A stretch of DNA of 64,000 nucleotides from an uncultured Duodenibacillus sp. Its GTDB lineage: Bacteria > Pseudomonadota > Gammaproteobacteria > Burkholderiales > Burkholderiaceae_F. Positions within the stretch are counted from its first letter, which is position 1. The number at the start of each line of letters is the position of its first letter. A model generated the notes under the pieces. It saw only the letters and a list, made by a program, of their open reading frames with translations, made no database searches and was not told the DNA's origin. The stretch lies in contig CALXQS010000002.1 of assembly GCA_944390715.1 (NCBI GenBank), positions 62,001 through 126,000 on the forward strand, written 5' to 3'. Shown in pieces: positions 17,120 through 25,934 of this stretch. Position numbers and translations under genes: made by a program.

Positions 17120-17680
17120 TCAATCGAGCAAAAATGCGACAGGCCCCGTGACGGCGGACAAAAGGCTTCGGGCGTGGTGCGTGGCCTGCTCCACGGGAAG
17201 GGGATCCGTCTTGGCATCAGTACCGAGCAGAACGCGTACGCCGATGCCGGCGGCCTGAGCTGCCTGCATGTCGCTTTGCTTGTCGCCAAACATGACGGAA
17301 GTGGCAGGGTCGATGTCGTGTTCTTTGATGGCTTTGAGGATCATGCCGGGAGCGGGTTTTCGGCAGCTGCACTCACAACGCCAGGGGGAGAGCGCCTTGC
17401 TTGGATGGTGCGGACAAAAATAAACGTCGGTAATAGGAGCGCCGGCGTCTGCAAAAACCTTCCGCACGCGGGCATCAAGCGCTAAGAAATCGGCCTGCGT
17501 GTAGTATCCGCGGCCGATGCCGGACTGATTGGTGACAATGATGAGTGCAAAACCCGCATCAACAAGCTTGCGGGCAGCTTGAAGCACGCCGGGAATAAAT
17601 TCAAAGTCTTCAAATCGGTGCACGTAGGCGTGATCAATGTTGATCACGCCGTCGCGGTCTAAAAAGGCAGCTTTTTTCAT
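17120..17680 (-). CDS. gmhB: GmhB, D-glycero-beta-D-manno-heptose 1,7-bisphosphate 7-phosphatase
   Basis: HAD-family phosphatase in the ADP-heptose pathway for the LPS inner core. The 186-residue protein shows the HAD motifs: DRDGVINID (motif I, catalytic Asp pair), IVTNQSGIGRGYY (motif II), and MFGDKQSDMQAAQAAG (motif IV). It also has the zinc-binding loop with CPHHPSKALSPWRCECSCRKP, three Cys and one His that are typical of GmhB. It lies 63 bp downstream of hldD in the same direction. Confidence 0.95.
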   Translation of the reverse strand: MKKAAFLDRDGVINIDHAYVHRFEDFEFIPGVLQAARKLVDAGFALIIVTNQSGIGRGYYTQADFLALDARVRKVFADAGAPITDVYFCPHHPSKALSPWRCECSCRKPAPGMILKAIKEHDIDPATSVMFGDKQSDMQAAQAAGIGVRVLLGTDAKTDPLPVEQATHHARSLLSAVTGPVAFLLD

Positions 17681-17743
17681 AAAAATTCGCGCAGAACTCC
17701 TTCAAGGCCAGACTGCAGAGCGCATCGGCGCGAAGCATTGACG

Positions 17744-18739
17744 CTAGAGAAGTTCGCCCGTCGGATAGGCATTGCTCAAGTAGTGCATGTACTTGGCGGT
17801 GCCTTCCTGCACGGACTTAAAGGAAACCTCGCAGCCGGCTTCGCGCAGCTTGGTGAGATCGGCTTGCGTGAAGGACTGATATTTTCCTTTCAGCGCTTCT
17901 GGGAAGGCAATATATTCGATCAGCCCTGCGTCGACTGCCTCTTTGAGCGTATGGTTCTCCCCGGACAAGGAATTGACCACGGTGAGAGCCACGTCGTTGA
18001 AGGGCTGCGCACGTCCTGTGCCGCAGTTGAAGATGCCGGAGATGCCCGCAGTCATGAAGTGCATGGCAACGTCGACAACGTCGTCAACATAGACGAAATC
18101 GCGCATCTGAGCGCCGTTGGCATATCCTTGGCAGCCTTCAAAGAGCTTGACGCGGCCTTCTTTCTTAAACTGAAAATACTGATGAAAGGCAACGGAAGCC
18201 ATGCGGCCCTTGTGCTGCTCGTGAGGTCCATAGACGTTGAAGTAGCGCAATCCCACGACAGGGGCCTTTAAAGAATGCATCCGGGCGCGCAGCACTTGGT
18301 CGAAAAGGTACTTCGAGTAGCCGTAAACATTCAAAGGACCTTCATTTTCAATTGACTCAACAAAGGTGGTGCTTGCACCGTAGGTGGCTGCAGAGCTGGC
18401 GTAGATGAAGGGGATGCGCAGTTCTTGGGCCCACTCAAAGAGCTCAAGCGTGTAGCGATAGTTGTTTTGCATCATGTAGCGGCCGTCGGTCTGCATGGTG
18501 TCCGAGCAGGCGCCCTGATGAAAAATCGCTTCGGGCACTGGGGCAGTGCCCTTGCGCACGCGTTCGATGAAGTCGACCTTGTCGAAATAATCACTGATGC
18601 GGCACTTGGCGAGATTCAAAAATTTTTCTGCCTTGGCAAGGTTGTCGACGGCAACTACGTCGTTGATGCCCTGGCGGTTGAGTGCAAGCACGTTGTTGCA
18701 GCCGATGAAGCCTGCGGCGCCGGTCACTAGGATGGTCAT
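17744..18739 (-). CDS. hldD: HldD, ADP-L-glycero-D-manno-heptose 6-epimerase
   Basis: Last step of ADP-heptose synthesis, inverting C6 of ADP-D-glycero-D-manno-heptose. The 331 residues form an extended short-chain dehydrogenase fold with the NADP-binding [15 protein letters not shown] start, the [10 protein letters not shown] catalytic Tyr-Lys pair (YxxxK), and the ADP-heptose binding region [22 protein letters not shown]. The length matches the family. It follows hldA after 4 bp; the heptose is used by waaC in this same window. Confidence 0.96.
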   Translation of the reverse strand: MTILVTGAAGFIGCNNVLALNRQGINDVVAVDNLAKAEKFLNLAKCRISDYFDKVDFIERVRKGTAPVPEAIFHQGACSDTMQTDGRYMMQNNYRYTLELFEWAQELRIPFIYASSAATYGASTTFVESIENEGPLNVYGYSKYLFDQVLRARMHSLKAPVVGLRYFNVYGPHEQHKGRMASVAFHQYFQFKKEGRVKLFEGCQGYANGAQMRDFVYVDDVVDVAMHFMTAGISGIFNCGTGRAQPFNDVALTVVNSLSGENHTLKEAVDAGLIEYIAFPEALKGKYQSFTQADLTKLREAGCEVSFKSVQEGTAKYMHYLSNAYPTGELL

Positions 18740-18743
18740 TCAA

Positions 18744-19670
18744 TTATTCTCCAAAAAGTTCTGCATAGCTCACGGATGCTGTGCCGAGCTTGCCTACGAC
18801 AATGCCTCCGGCACGGTTGGCGATGTGTACGGCTTGCTGAATGGAAAGTCCGGCGGCAAGCATGGAGGCCATCACGGCAATGACGGTGTCGCCGGCGCCG
18901 GAAACGTCAAATACTTCGCGCGCCTGTGCGGGTACCGTGAGTTCGCCGTCGGCGGTATAAAGCGTCATGCCCTCTTCGCTACGCGTGAGCAGCAACGCGT
19001 CAAGTTCAAGGTGTGCTCTAAGGTTTTGCGCCTTGATGCGCAGCTCTTCTTCATTTTTCCAGTTGCCGACGACAAGAGCGAGCTCTGCTCGATTGGGCGT
19101 GATGACGGTTGCGCCGCGGTAGCGCTCGTAGTCGTCGCCTTTGGGATCAATCAGAACCGGCTTGCGGTGGCGGCGAGCTTCGGAGATCATCTGCTTGATG
19201 TGATCAAGCCCGCCTTTGCCGTAATCCGAGAGAATCACCGCATCTACGCTGGCGATTGTGGTTTCGTAATCGCCCAACAAAGCGGCGAGCACTTCATTGT
19301 TGGGATGGTTTTCAAAGTCGGCTCTGAGCATCTGCTGTTGGCGGGCGACGATGCGCAGCTTGACGGTGGTCGACAAGGAGGCGTCGACGTGCAGCATGGT
19401 TCCAATGCCGGCCTTTTCCAAAAGGTCTGCCAGAATGTGGCCGGGCTCGTCGTTTCCAATGACGGTCATGAGGCTGGCACGAATGCCGAGACTGCGGATG
19501 TTGAGAGCAACATTGGCGGCTCCGCCGAGACGTTCATCGCAGCGCTGAATTCGAACGATGGGAACGGGTGCCTCGGGAGAGATGCGATGGGCGTCGCCAA
19601 ACCAGTAGCGGTCGAGCATGGAGTCGCCCACGACAAGGATGTGCTTGGACGCCAGTAATTCTTGATGCAT
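18744..19670 (-). CDS. hldA: HldA/RfaE1, D-glycero-beta-D-manno-heptose-7-phosphate kinase
   Basis: Ribokinase-family kinase that makes heptose 1,7-bisphosphate, the GmhB substrate. The start at 19670 (MHQELLASKHILVVGDSMLDRYWFGD) is chosen over an upstream TTG-type extension. The protein is 308 residues, with the [11 protein letters not shown] motifs GGAANVALNIRSLG near the start and the DVSGAGDTVIAVMAS anion-hole motif near the end. It covers only the kinase half of E. coli HldE, so the adenylyltransferase (HldC/RfaE2) must be elsewhere. Bipartite enzymes are common in betaproteobacteria. Order hldA-hldD-gmhB. Confidence 0.94.
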   Translation of the reverse strand: MHQELLASKHILVVGDSMLDRYWFGDAHRISPEAPVPIVRIQRCDERLGGAANVALNIRSLGIRASLMTVIGNDEPGHILADLLEKAGIGTMLHVDASLSTTVKLRIVARQQQMLRADFENHPNNEVLAALLGDYETTIASVDAVILSDYGKGGLDHIKQMISEARRHRKPVLIDPKGDDYERYRGATVITPNRAELALVVGNWKNEEELRIKAQNLRAHLELDALLLTRSEEGMTLYTADGELTVPAQAREVFDVSGAGDTVIAVMASMLAAGLSIQQAVHIANRAGGIVVGKLGTASVSYAELFGE

Positions 19671-19890
19671 GTAAGAGGAATCCTTTTTAACTGGTCCACA
19701 CCATTGGGCTGTACGAACGACAACGTACAAGACATTGGGTTTCCGTTGTGTCCAAATCAGTACGAGACTTTAGCTGAGAAAACATTGTAAGGGAGCTCAG
19801 AGGGTGCCGCAATCGGCTGAAAATAAGAAATTGCAAGCATTTGTGCTCGCAGAAGGCCGCACAAAAGGCGGCTTTGCGCATGGGAGCTGG

Positions 19891-19934
19891 GAAAAAAATC
19901 GAAAGCGGCGCTTTTGGGGAAAAGGCCGCTTTCG
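19891..19934 (-). terminator. Terminator after the PEBP-like gene
   Basis: Perfect 10-bp stem CGAAAGCGGC (19900-19909) / GCCGCTTTCG (19925-19934); read on the minus strand it is followed by ATTTTTTTC. A second small hairpin GCACGA/TCGTGC overlaps the gene end. Confidence 0.85.
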
Positions 19935-19962
19935 AGGCAGAGCTGCACGAAAAAAATCGTGC

Positions 19963-20418
19963 TTATTCAGTTACACATGTGACTGTAATCTTGGCGCTGG
20001 CCAGAGCCATGGCGTTGAGGTTGAAACCGATGACGGCCGGCGAGGCGCTGTCGGGCACGTCGAGTTTCTCGACCGGCAGAGCCCAAACAGTAAAGACATA
20101 GCGATGCATGCCGTGTCCTTTGGGAGGACGGGCGCCGCCATACTCCTTGATGCCGAAATCGTTGGTGATGCCGCGTGCTCCCGCAGGAAGCTTTGCACCC
20201 TCTTCGAGCCGGCGCAGATTTGCCGGCAGATCGATGACCACCCAGTGCCACCAGCCCGCGCCTGTGGGTGCATCAGGGTCGAAGCAGGTAACAGCAAAGG
20301 ATTTGGTGCCGTTGGGGACATCATCCCAGAGCAGTTCAGGGGAGCGGTTGCCGCCTTCGAGCGTGTGCGTCAAAGGCATGCGCATGCCTTCAACCAGAGT
20401 GGGAGCTTTAATCAGCAT
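19963..20418 (-). CDS. YbhB/YbcL-family (PEBP, Raf-kinase-inhibitor-like) protein
   Basis: Small soluble protein of the phosphatidylethanolamine-binding-protein superfamily; the bacterial function is poorly known. The 151 residues carry the conserved ligand-pocket motifs CFDPDAPTGAGWWHWVVIDLP and YGGARPPKGHGMHRYVFTVWAL, matching the family's DPDAP and GHxxHRY signatures. The length is normal. It lies 88 bp downstream of the last aryl-polyene gene with no terminator seen between, so some read-through is possible, but nothing ties it to that pathway. Confidence 0.9.
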   Translation of the reverse strand: MLIKAPTLVEGMRMPLTHTLEGGNRSPELLWDDVPNGTKSFAVTCFDPDAPTGAGWWHWVVIDLPANLRRLEEGAKLPAGARGITNDFGIKEYGGARPPKGHGMHRYVFTVWALPVEKLDVPDSASPAVIGFNLNAMALASAKITVTCVTE

Positions 20419-20506
20419 GAGAGAGTTCTCCTTACACGAAACAATACGAGTGCCGGAACCTTCGATTCGGCTGAATGCAGGTATTGTACTGTGTGAGGCG
20501 TCGCGC

Positions 20507-21466
20507 TCAATGCTCTTTTCGGTGCACGATGGCTGCCTTTGGGGCGGCCGGATGCCAAAAGTCGAAAAAATTAAACCAATCCAGCGGAGAGGCCGTCAGC
20601 GCGCGTTCAAGCGTTTTGACCCAGCGCTCAGCCATTTCCGCAATGGCGGCATTTCTCTCATGACGGCTGACGGGACGCGGTTCTGAGATTTTCGAAAATT
20701 CTACGCGGTAGCGTGCTCGGGACGCTGGGGATGTTTCGCGCGTGCAGATCATGCTCCAGGCGGGGCATTCCAGTACATGCGCAAGAATGAACGGGCCGGC
20801 GGCAAAAGGCGCTTTTTTCCCTAGGAAAGAAATATTGATCGTGCTTGATGATCCGATGGGCGTGCGGTCGGCGACTATGACGATCCAGTCGCCGCGTTCA
20901 ATGAAGCTTGACAGTTCTACGGCGGTTTGCGGACCGATGCTGGTGACTTCGATATGATTGACGGCGAACTGCGGGTTGATCTTTCTAATCAGGTTGTTAA
21001 AGCGTACGGCGTGTACGGTATGAACGAGAACATGAAGGCGGCGGCGTGCTTGCTGAGTCTCGGACATTACCTGACAGAGCTCGACGCATCCCGTATGCGC
21101 CGTCACGATGATGCCGCCTCTGGCGTCGTTGAGAATTTCATCTGCATTGACGACATTGAGGTCTTGCGGACCAAAAGAGCCCGAAACGGCAAGAATCTTG
21201 TCTAGGATCGTGTCGGAAAACCGCATCAAATGCCGCAGGCTTCCCAAAAACGGCGCGGAGGTGCCGGTAAAGCGCGCCATTTGCTGCAGGTAGGCTCTGC
21301 TTGCGTTGCGCGAGCGCGAAACTGTCAGCCAGAAGAAAACGACGACCGGCCAAAGCGAAAGATGAAAAAGAGCGCGGCCGCCCAGCCGAAAGATGCCTAA
21401 AAGCACGCGAATGCCCAGGGTGCTTGTGTTTTCCTGCTCCTGCGACCAGTGCTTCTGTTCATTCAT
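20507..21466 (-). CDS. LpxL/HtrB-like acyltransferase of the aryl-polyene cluster
   Basis: Membrane-bound lysophospholipid/lauroyl-type acyltransferase. The 319-residue protein has an N-terminal hydrophobic segment and the HX4E catalytic motif (HTGCVE) within GGIIVTAHTGCVELCQ. A second family block, VADRTPIGSSSTINISFLGKKAPFAAGP, is like the R-x-P-x-G-x motif of LpxL-type enzymes. In aryl-polyene loci such an enzyme is thought to join an acyl or polyene chain to a lipid head group. It is the last gene of the run and overlaps the glycosyltransferase by 4 bp. In the E. coli/Xenorhabdus naming it would correspond to ApeK or a neighbour; I do not assign a symbol. Confidence 0.82.
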   Translation of the reverse strand: MNEQKHWSQEQENTSTLGIRVLLGIFRLGGRALFHLSLWPVVVFFWLTVSRSRNASRAYLQQMARFTGTSAPFLGSLRHLMRFSDTILDKILAVSGSFGPQDLNVVNADEILNDARGGIIVTAHTGCVELCQVMSETQQARRRLHVLVHTVHAVRFNNLIRKINPQFAVNHIEVTSIGPQTAVELSSFIERGDWIVIVADRTPIGSSSTINISFLGKKAPFAAGPFILAHVLECPAWSMICTRETSPASRARYRVEFSKISEPRPVSRHERNAAIAEMAERWVKTLERALTASPLDWFNFFDFWHPAAPKAAIVHRKEH

Positions 21467-22230
21467 TGGCGGGCCTCGGGAGGCGTTGGCAGGCGCCAGA
21501 GACGGCGCAGCCGCAGCACGTCAAGAATCATCAAAGTGCAGTGCTTGGCGTGCGTGAGACTGATGCTGCAATTGTCTTTGAGTCCTTTGAAGTGAGACAG
21601 GCCTCCCTCAGGGTAGGTGACGCCGACGGGCAGATTGATGCACGGCACTCCAGCCCAGGCGAGTCGAACGACAATGTCCAGATCAAAGTCCATGCGCAGT
21701 CCGATGCGGCAATGATTGATGACCGAAATTGTCTCGCTCAGGGGATAGACCCGAAAGCCGCACAATGCATCGTCCGGCCCCCGGCCCCAGGTGTTGAGCG
21801 CCACCCAAAAGTTGGTCACTTTGTGCCCCCAGCGGCGGGCTGCTGGAGCAGAGGAGTCGTACTCGGGATAGGCGCAGACAAGAGCCTGCGGATGATCTTG
21901 CGCTGCACGAAGAAAGCCAGCTGCAGCTCCCAGGTCGTGCTGCGCATCGGCATCAACTTGCAGCGCATGCGTAAAGCCAAGCTCCTGTGCTTTGCGAAAT
22001 CCAGCAATGCAGGCCGCTCCCTTGCCGCCGTTTTGTGCCAGGTGCATCAGATGCAGGAGGCTTCCGTACTCTTGAGCCAGAGCGTCCAGAACCTGTGCGC
22101 AGGCTTTGGAGCTGCCGTCGTCGACCATGATGATTTCCAGATTCAGCGGCAAGAGCCGGTCGATGACTTTTCGCACGGCTCGCTCATGGTTGTAGACAGG
22201 GATCAGGGCGCAGGGACGAAACGAGCTCAC
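21463..22230 (-). CDS. Family 2 glycosyltransferase of the aryl-polyene cluster
   Basis: GT2 (GT-A fold) enzyme of 255 residues. The N-terminal nucleotide-sugar motif is CALIPVYNHERAVRKVI, followed by IIMVDDGSSKA and the DxD metal motif in ALQVDADAQHD. An amphipathic or hydrophobic C-terminal half follows, as in dolichol-phosphate-mannose-synthase-like proteins. It lies between the ligase-dehydratase gene (2 bp gap) and the acyltransferase (4 bp overlap), so it is tightly coupled. Aryl-polyene loci regularly carry one such enzyme, probably for building the glycolipid part. The sugar donor cannot be read here. Confidence 0.85.
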   Translation of the reverse strand: MSSFRPCALIPVYNHERAVRKVIDRLLPLNLEIIMVDDGSSKACAQVLDALAQEYGSLLHLMHLAQNGGKGAACIAGFRKAQELGFTHALQVDADAQHDLGAAAGFLRAAQDHPQALVCAYPEYDSSAPAARRWGHKVTNFWVALNTWGRGPDDALCGFRVYPLSETISVINHCRIGLRMDFDLDIVVRLAWAGVPCINLPVGVTYPEGGLSHFKGLKDNCSISLTHAKHCTLMILDVLRLRRLWRLPTPPEARQ

Positions 22231-22232
22231 TT

Positions 22233-23960
22233 CTAGACTCCGGCAAAAACGAGCATGCCTTTGGCAAGGGGCGTGCCGCGGGCGTCCTCGTAGCTAAATG
22301 CGGTGCCCTTGGAGTCGGAAGCAAGTCTTAGAACAACAGTGCTCTCGGGCGCAATCGGGCGCATGAATTTGAGTTTTTTGATTTCCTTCAGACAACCTTC
22401 CAAGCCGAAAAGCCGGCGCGCCAGATTTTCGGCCCAAGTGATCTGCACGACGCCAGGCAAGAGTTTGAATTCAGGAAAATGCCCTGTGAAAAAAGGCGAA
22501 TTTCCCGGCACGCTGATGACCAGCTCGGCGTCGTGCGCCGAGCGCGAGACGGCGACGGCTTGTACAGCGCGGGGATCAAAAAGAGCTTCAAGCGCCTGCG
22601 TGGTGAGTTTGCCGAGAGAATTTTCGGGCAGTTCCCACACAAAACGCCAATGGCGGGGCAGGCAGATGCGTTCGATGACGCACAGCAAAGCATCACGCAG
22701 TTGTTTGACTAATGCGGCCTTTCCTTCGCAGCGGATGATTTCCACGGCTTTGGCGGTTGGAACGGCTGCAACGGCCAGCTTGCCTGCAGAATGACGAAAG
22801 AAAGCGCGGCAGGAGGCGATGAGGCCGGTGCCAAGCAGCGTTTTTTCGACGGCGGTGAGCGAGACGCGCTTTTCTTCAATTTTGACGATGCGGTCAGCTC
22901 GTCCGAGCAAGGTAAAGGAGCCGTCGGCGTTGACGGCGATTCGATCCGACGTGCTTTCCCAGCCATCGGAGGAAAGCTGCTTGCTTTTAATCACCAGCAG
23001 CGAGTTTTCCATCTTCCATTCGATGCCGGGCAGCGCGCGAAAAGATTCATTGATGATGGAGCCGTCTTCGGCAAGAGCGCGCGTGCGCCAGGCAATGCCG
23101 CCGGACTCGGAGCTGCCGAAGATTTCAACCGGTGCAAGTCCGGTGAGGGCGATCGTGCGCCGCAGAGCATCGTCGGACAATGGGCCGCCGCTGGTGTAAA
23201 TGACGCGAAGCATGTTCTTGAGGCTCGACCAGTCAATGTCTTCGGGAAGACGCTTCAGATGCGCTGGGCTTGCAATCCACAGACTGTGCGGCACCGTGCG
23301 CATGCGGGCGGCAAGCTCTTCGGGATACAGGATGCGTTTGTGCCAGATGGGACGCAGACTTGCTGCCGGCCACAAAATGGAAAAAAGCAGACCGTAAATG
23401 TGTTGTGGAGGAACGGTTGAAAAGATGACGGTGTCTTGGGGCAGCTCGACGTCTTCTGCGTCTGGTCTTCTGACTTCAATGGCAGGCACTTCGCAGAAAA
23501 GCTGGCTGAGCCGCTTGGTGATCAGCGAGGGTTCTCCTGTTGAGCCCGAGGTGAAAAGGCTCACGAGTCTGCCGGAGGGATCAAGAGCATCGCGGCAGGG
23601 ATCGGCTTCATGAAAAGGCGTGATGCGTCTGGTTGTCAGATCTGCAGGGAAGTCCCCTGCGGCAGCCTCGGCAAGCGTGTTGAGCTGTCGGCAGACGGTC
23701 TGCGTCGTGTCGGCAGGAAGAATGGCCCTCACGCCCGCTGCCCAGGCTCCGAAAAGGCACGATGACAGATCAAACAAATTGCTGAAAAAGAGCGCTGCGC
23801 TGCTTACGCCGGCGGCGGCAAAGGCTTTTTTCCAGTTGTTGACGGCAACGGCGTACTCTCCCCAAGTGCGCGCGCCGTCTTCGCACAGAACAAATTCAAA
23901 GTCGTCGGCGTCCGTGCGCGTGAGCGTGAGAGCGGGGTCTAGAAAGCGCGGAGAAATCAT
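22233..23960 (-). CDS. AMP-dependent acyl/aryl ligase fused to a hotdog dehydratase domain
   Basis: Two-domain protein of 575 residues. Residues about 1-455 are an ANL-family adenylating enzyme with the P-loop TSGSTGEP, IFGSSESGGIAWRTRA (A5-like) and GRADRIVKIEEKRVS (A8-like). They would activate the aryl starter acid and load an ACP. Residues about 470-575 are a FabA/FabZ-like hotdog domain (FFTGHFPEFKLLPGVVQ). In aryl-polyene loci the ligase and this dehydratase-like protein are often separate genes (ApeH and ApeI in published naming); here they are fused. The His of HFP is present (residue 494), but the acidic residue expected 14 positions later is Thr508. The domain may therefore be non-catalytic or use other residues. 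Confidence 0.83.
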   Translation of the reverse strand: MISPRFLDPALTLTRTDADDFEFVLCEDGARTWGEYAVAVNNWKKAFAAAGVSSAALFFSNLFDLSSCLFGAWAAGVRAILPADTTQTVCRQLNTLAEAAAGDFPADLTTRRITPFHEADPCRDALDPSGRLVSLFTSGSTGEPSLITKRLSQLFCEVPAIEVRRPDAEDVELPQDTVIFSTVPPQHIYGLLFSILWPAASLRPIWHKRILYPEELAARMRTVPHSLWIASPAHLKRLPEDIDWSSLKNMLRVIYTSGGPLSDDALRRTIALTGLAPVEIFGSSESGGIAWRTRALAEDGSIINESFRALPGIEWKMENSLLVIKSKQLSSDGWESTSDRIAVNADGSFTLLGRADRIVKIEEKRVSLTAVEKTLLGTGLIASCRAFFRHSAGKLAVAAVPTAKAVEIIRCEGKAALVKQLRDALLCVIERICLPRHWRFVWELPENSLGKLTTQALEALFDPRAVQAVAVSRSAHDAELVISVPGNSPFFTGHFPEFKLLPGVVQITWAENLARRLFGLEGCLKEIKKLKFMRPIAPESTVVLRLASDSKGTAFSYEDARGTPLAKGMLVFAGV

Positions 23961-24502
23961 GGCAGGCGGTTCATTCGGGCGTAAATTCTGCGGACAATAT
24001 ATTCAAACGCAAACATGAGCGCAATGAGAGCGTAGGCAATCGCTCCATTGTATAAAGCCCACCAGGCATCGCTGCGAAAAAGCGCCGAGTCAAGCGCCGC
24101 CAGACCGTTGAAAAGAAAAAATATGCACCAGGCGAAGGTGGCCTTTCGGCAATAGACGACAGCAGCGGGCGGCAGATCCTTATGCTTGATGCGGGCAAAG
24201 AATTCAACAGCCGGAACAGAGGCAAGCGAAAAGGCAAAAAAGGCTAGCCAGCAGGCATTCATTACCACGGGGTAGAGCTTGACGGCTGTCGAATCTTGAG
24301 CAAGACCTGAGACGCAAGCCAGAATCAGCGCAGCGGCAAATGCGGCAAGAGAAATGCGATTGCGCTTGCTGAGCCAGACGAAAAGCGAAGCCAGAGCTAT
24401 CACCGCACCCGCAGCCCAAGAGAGCCCGTGCTTGAGCAAAAAGTAAACGGCAAAAGGATAGACCGCAGCAAGAAGAACACCGGCAATGCGAACAAAGGGC
24501 AT
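23957..24502 (-). CDS. COG4648-like membrane protein of the aryl-polyene cluster
   Basis: Small integral membrane protein of 181 residues with about six hydrophobic segments, starting MPFVRIAGVLLAAVYPFAVY. It has no enzyme motif I can recognise. A predicted membrane protein of this size regularly sits between the ACP and ligase genes in aryl-polyene loci (COG4648; ApeG in published naming), and the position here agrees. Its ATG overlaps the ligase gene by 4 bp at the 3' end. The role is unknown; membrane anchoring of the pathway or lipid handling are guesses. Confidence 0.72.
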   Translation of the reverse strand: MPFVRIAGVLLAAVYPFAVYFLLKHGLSWAAGAVIALASLFVWLSKRNRISLAAFAAALILACVSGLAQDSTAVKLYPVVMNACWLAFFAFSLASVPAVEFFARIKHKDLPPAAVVYCRKATFAWCIFFLFNGLAALDSALFRSDAWWALYNGAIAYALIALMFAFEYIVRRIYARMNRLP

Positions 24503-24544
24503 GCGAAAAAAGTCGACGACTGTGTTTAACCGCAGGCCGAGTCT

Positions 24545-24805
24545 TTAAGGGTTGGGGTCGTTGAGCAGCTTTGCAAGCACTGCCGTCAGATCGGCAATGG
24601 TGCGCACTTGTTTGAAATCAGCCGGGGAAATCTTTTTATCGCCGATCATGGGCTGAAGCTTGACAATAAGATCAACGGCATCGATTGAATCGATGTCGAG
24701 GTCTTCATAAAAGCGGGCTTCAGGCTTGATGAGAGATTCCTCTATTTCAAAGGTATCGATGAGGACAGTCTTGAGGTGGTCAAAAATCTGCTGTTCGGTC
24801 ACCAT
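24545..24805 (-). CDS. Acyl carrier protein 1 of the aryl-polyene cluster
   Basis: The 86-residue carrier protein has the phosphopantetheine site DIDSIDAVDL (Ser about residue 40) in a four-helix ACP pattern. It is one of two tandem ACP genes, the hallmark arrangement of aryl-polyene loci. One is thought to carry the aryl starter and growing chain and the other the extender or lipid acyl part. The gap of 42 bp to the downstream membrane-protein gene is among the longest inside the operon. No phosphopantetheinyl transferase gene was found in the window. Confidence 0.92.
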   Translation of the reverse strand: MVTEQQIFDHLKTVLIDTFEIEESLIKPEARFYEDLDIDSIDAVDLIVKLQPMIGDKKISPADFKQVRTIADLTAVLAKLLNDPNP

Positions 24806-24850
24806 AGTTGCGTCGTAAAAGATAAGGCAGAGTTTTTAAGGTCTGGAAGC

Positions 24851-25117
24851 TTAGTTTGCCTTGCGGCTCATGATGAAGTCGGCCAGTGCGCTGACGCAGG
24901 CAAAATGCTGCTTGTTCTCTTCGCTTTCGGCAGACATCGTAATGCCGTATTTTTTCTTGATGGCAAGCCCGAGCTCAAGCGCGTCAATGGAGTCAAGACC
25001 TAGGCCTTCGACAAAAAGCGGCTGATTGCTGTCTATGTCGCCGGCGCTGATGTCTTCAAGACCCAGACTGGAGATGATGAGCTCCTTGAGCTCTTGTTCG
25101 AGAGCTTGCTTGTCCAT
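24851..25117 (-). CDS. Acyl carrier protein 2 of the aryl-polyene cluster
   Basis: ACP of 88 residues with the attachment motif GLDSIDALEL (Ser about residue 43). The frame is open further upstream to 25138, but the ATG at 25117 is preferred because it has AGGAAG at a good distance and begins the ACP fold (MDKQALEQELKEL). The first 20 codons lie inside the 3' end of the upstream acyltransferase gene (62 bp overlap in another frame), an unusually long overlap that implies translational coupling. It pairs with ACP 1 45 bp downstream. Confidence 0.92.
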   Translation of the reverse strand: MDKQALEQELKELIISSLGLEDISAGDIDSNQPLFVEGLGLDSIDALELGLAIKKKYGITMSAESEENKQHFACVSALADFIMSRKAN

Positions 25118-25934
25118 TGCTTGCTTCCTGGTGTGCAAAAAGGGTTTCTTTAATTGTTTGGTTTAGGCGCCGTACGGCGGCTGGCCGCCCGATAGAGGCC
25201 TGGGCTTCAACATACGGATTAACGTCAATGTCGGGCAGAATTTTTACCGAAAAGGACATTTTACGCGAAGGGATGCTGTACCACGCCATGCCCTTCATCA
25301 GCGAGGGGGGCGTGCAGGAAATCACGATCGGAGTGATGTTTGCGCGCGCAGCAATGGCTGCGGCGGCTGCGCCGTGCTTGAGGCGAGGCTCAATGCCGGG
25401 GCGCGTGCGCGTCCCTTCGGGAAAAATAATGAGCGTGTCTTTCTTTTTGACGGCTTGGATGCAGTCCTCAATCAGTTCGGGGCCGGAGTCGTTGCTTATG
25501 TAGCCGGAGGTGAGGACAGGGGCCTTGAGAGCAAAAGAGTGCGTCAGAGCGGCTTTGACGATGCAGGTTGCATTCGGGATTTTTGACATGAGCAGCACGA
25601 CGTCGATGAGCGTCGGGTGGTTTGCGCAGATCAAAAGAGGTTCAGAGCGAAGACGCTCGAGGTCTCCCTCAAAGCGGCATTCAAGGCAGCGCAGCGACTG
25701 CATGAGGCCAACGAACAAGGAAAAGCTTTTTTGCACGACGCGTCGAGCGGCAAGCTCGCGCTGCCTGCCGTCTCGAACGAAAACATCCAAAAGCGGGCAA
25801 ACGACAAAGCGAAAGGATAGCCCCATGAGCGCGAAGGTCAGAAAGCAAAACCCCGTTGCAAACAGGCGCCAGATGTAGTTCAGGCGCAAAGAAAGAGTCT
25901 TGACGGTTCTTCTTACGCTTTCTTCCACAGCCAT
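25056..25934 (-). CDS. PlsC-like 1-acyl-glycerol-phosphate acyltransferase of the aryl-polyene cluster
   Basis: Membrane-associated acyltransferase of 292 residues. It has an N-terminal hydrophobic segment (about residues 24-50), the HX4D catalytic motif in CANHPTLIDVV, and the substrate-binding FPEGTRTRPG, both typical of the PlsC/LPLAT family. Aryl-polyene loci carry such an enzyme next to the ketosynthase-like and ACP genes (ApeD in published naming). Its start overlaps the ketosynthase-like gene by 22 bp. Its last 21 codons overlap ACP 2, producing a polar tail (SRTRAQGAHHLQ) outside the conserved domain. Confidence 0.85.
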   Translation of the reverse strand: MAVEESVRRTVKTLSLRLNYIWRLFATGFCFLTFALMGLSFRFVVCPLLDVFVRDGRQRELAARRVVQKSFSLFVGLMQSLRCLECRFEGDLERLRSEPLLICANHPTLIDVVLLMSKIPNATCIVKAALTHSFALKAPVLTSGYISNDSGPELIEDCIQAVKKKDTLIIFPEGTRTRPGIEPRLKHGAAAAAIAARANITPIVISCTPPSLMKGMAWYSIPSRKMSFSVKILPDIDVNPYVEAQASIGRPAAVRRLNQTIKETLFAHQEASNGQASSRTRAQGAHHLQSGS

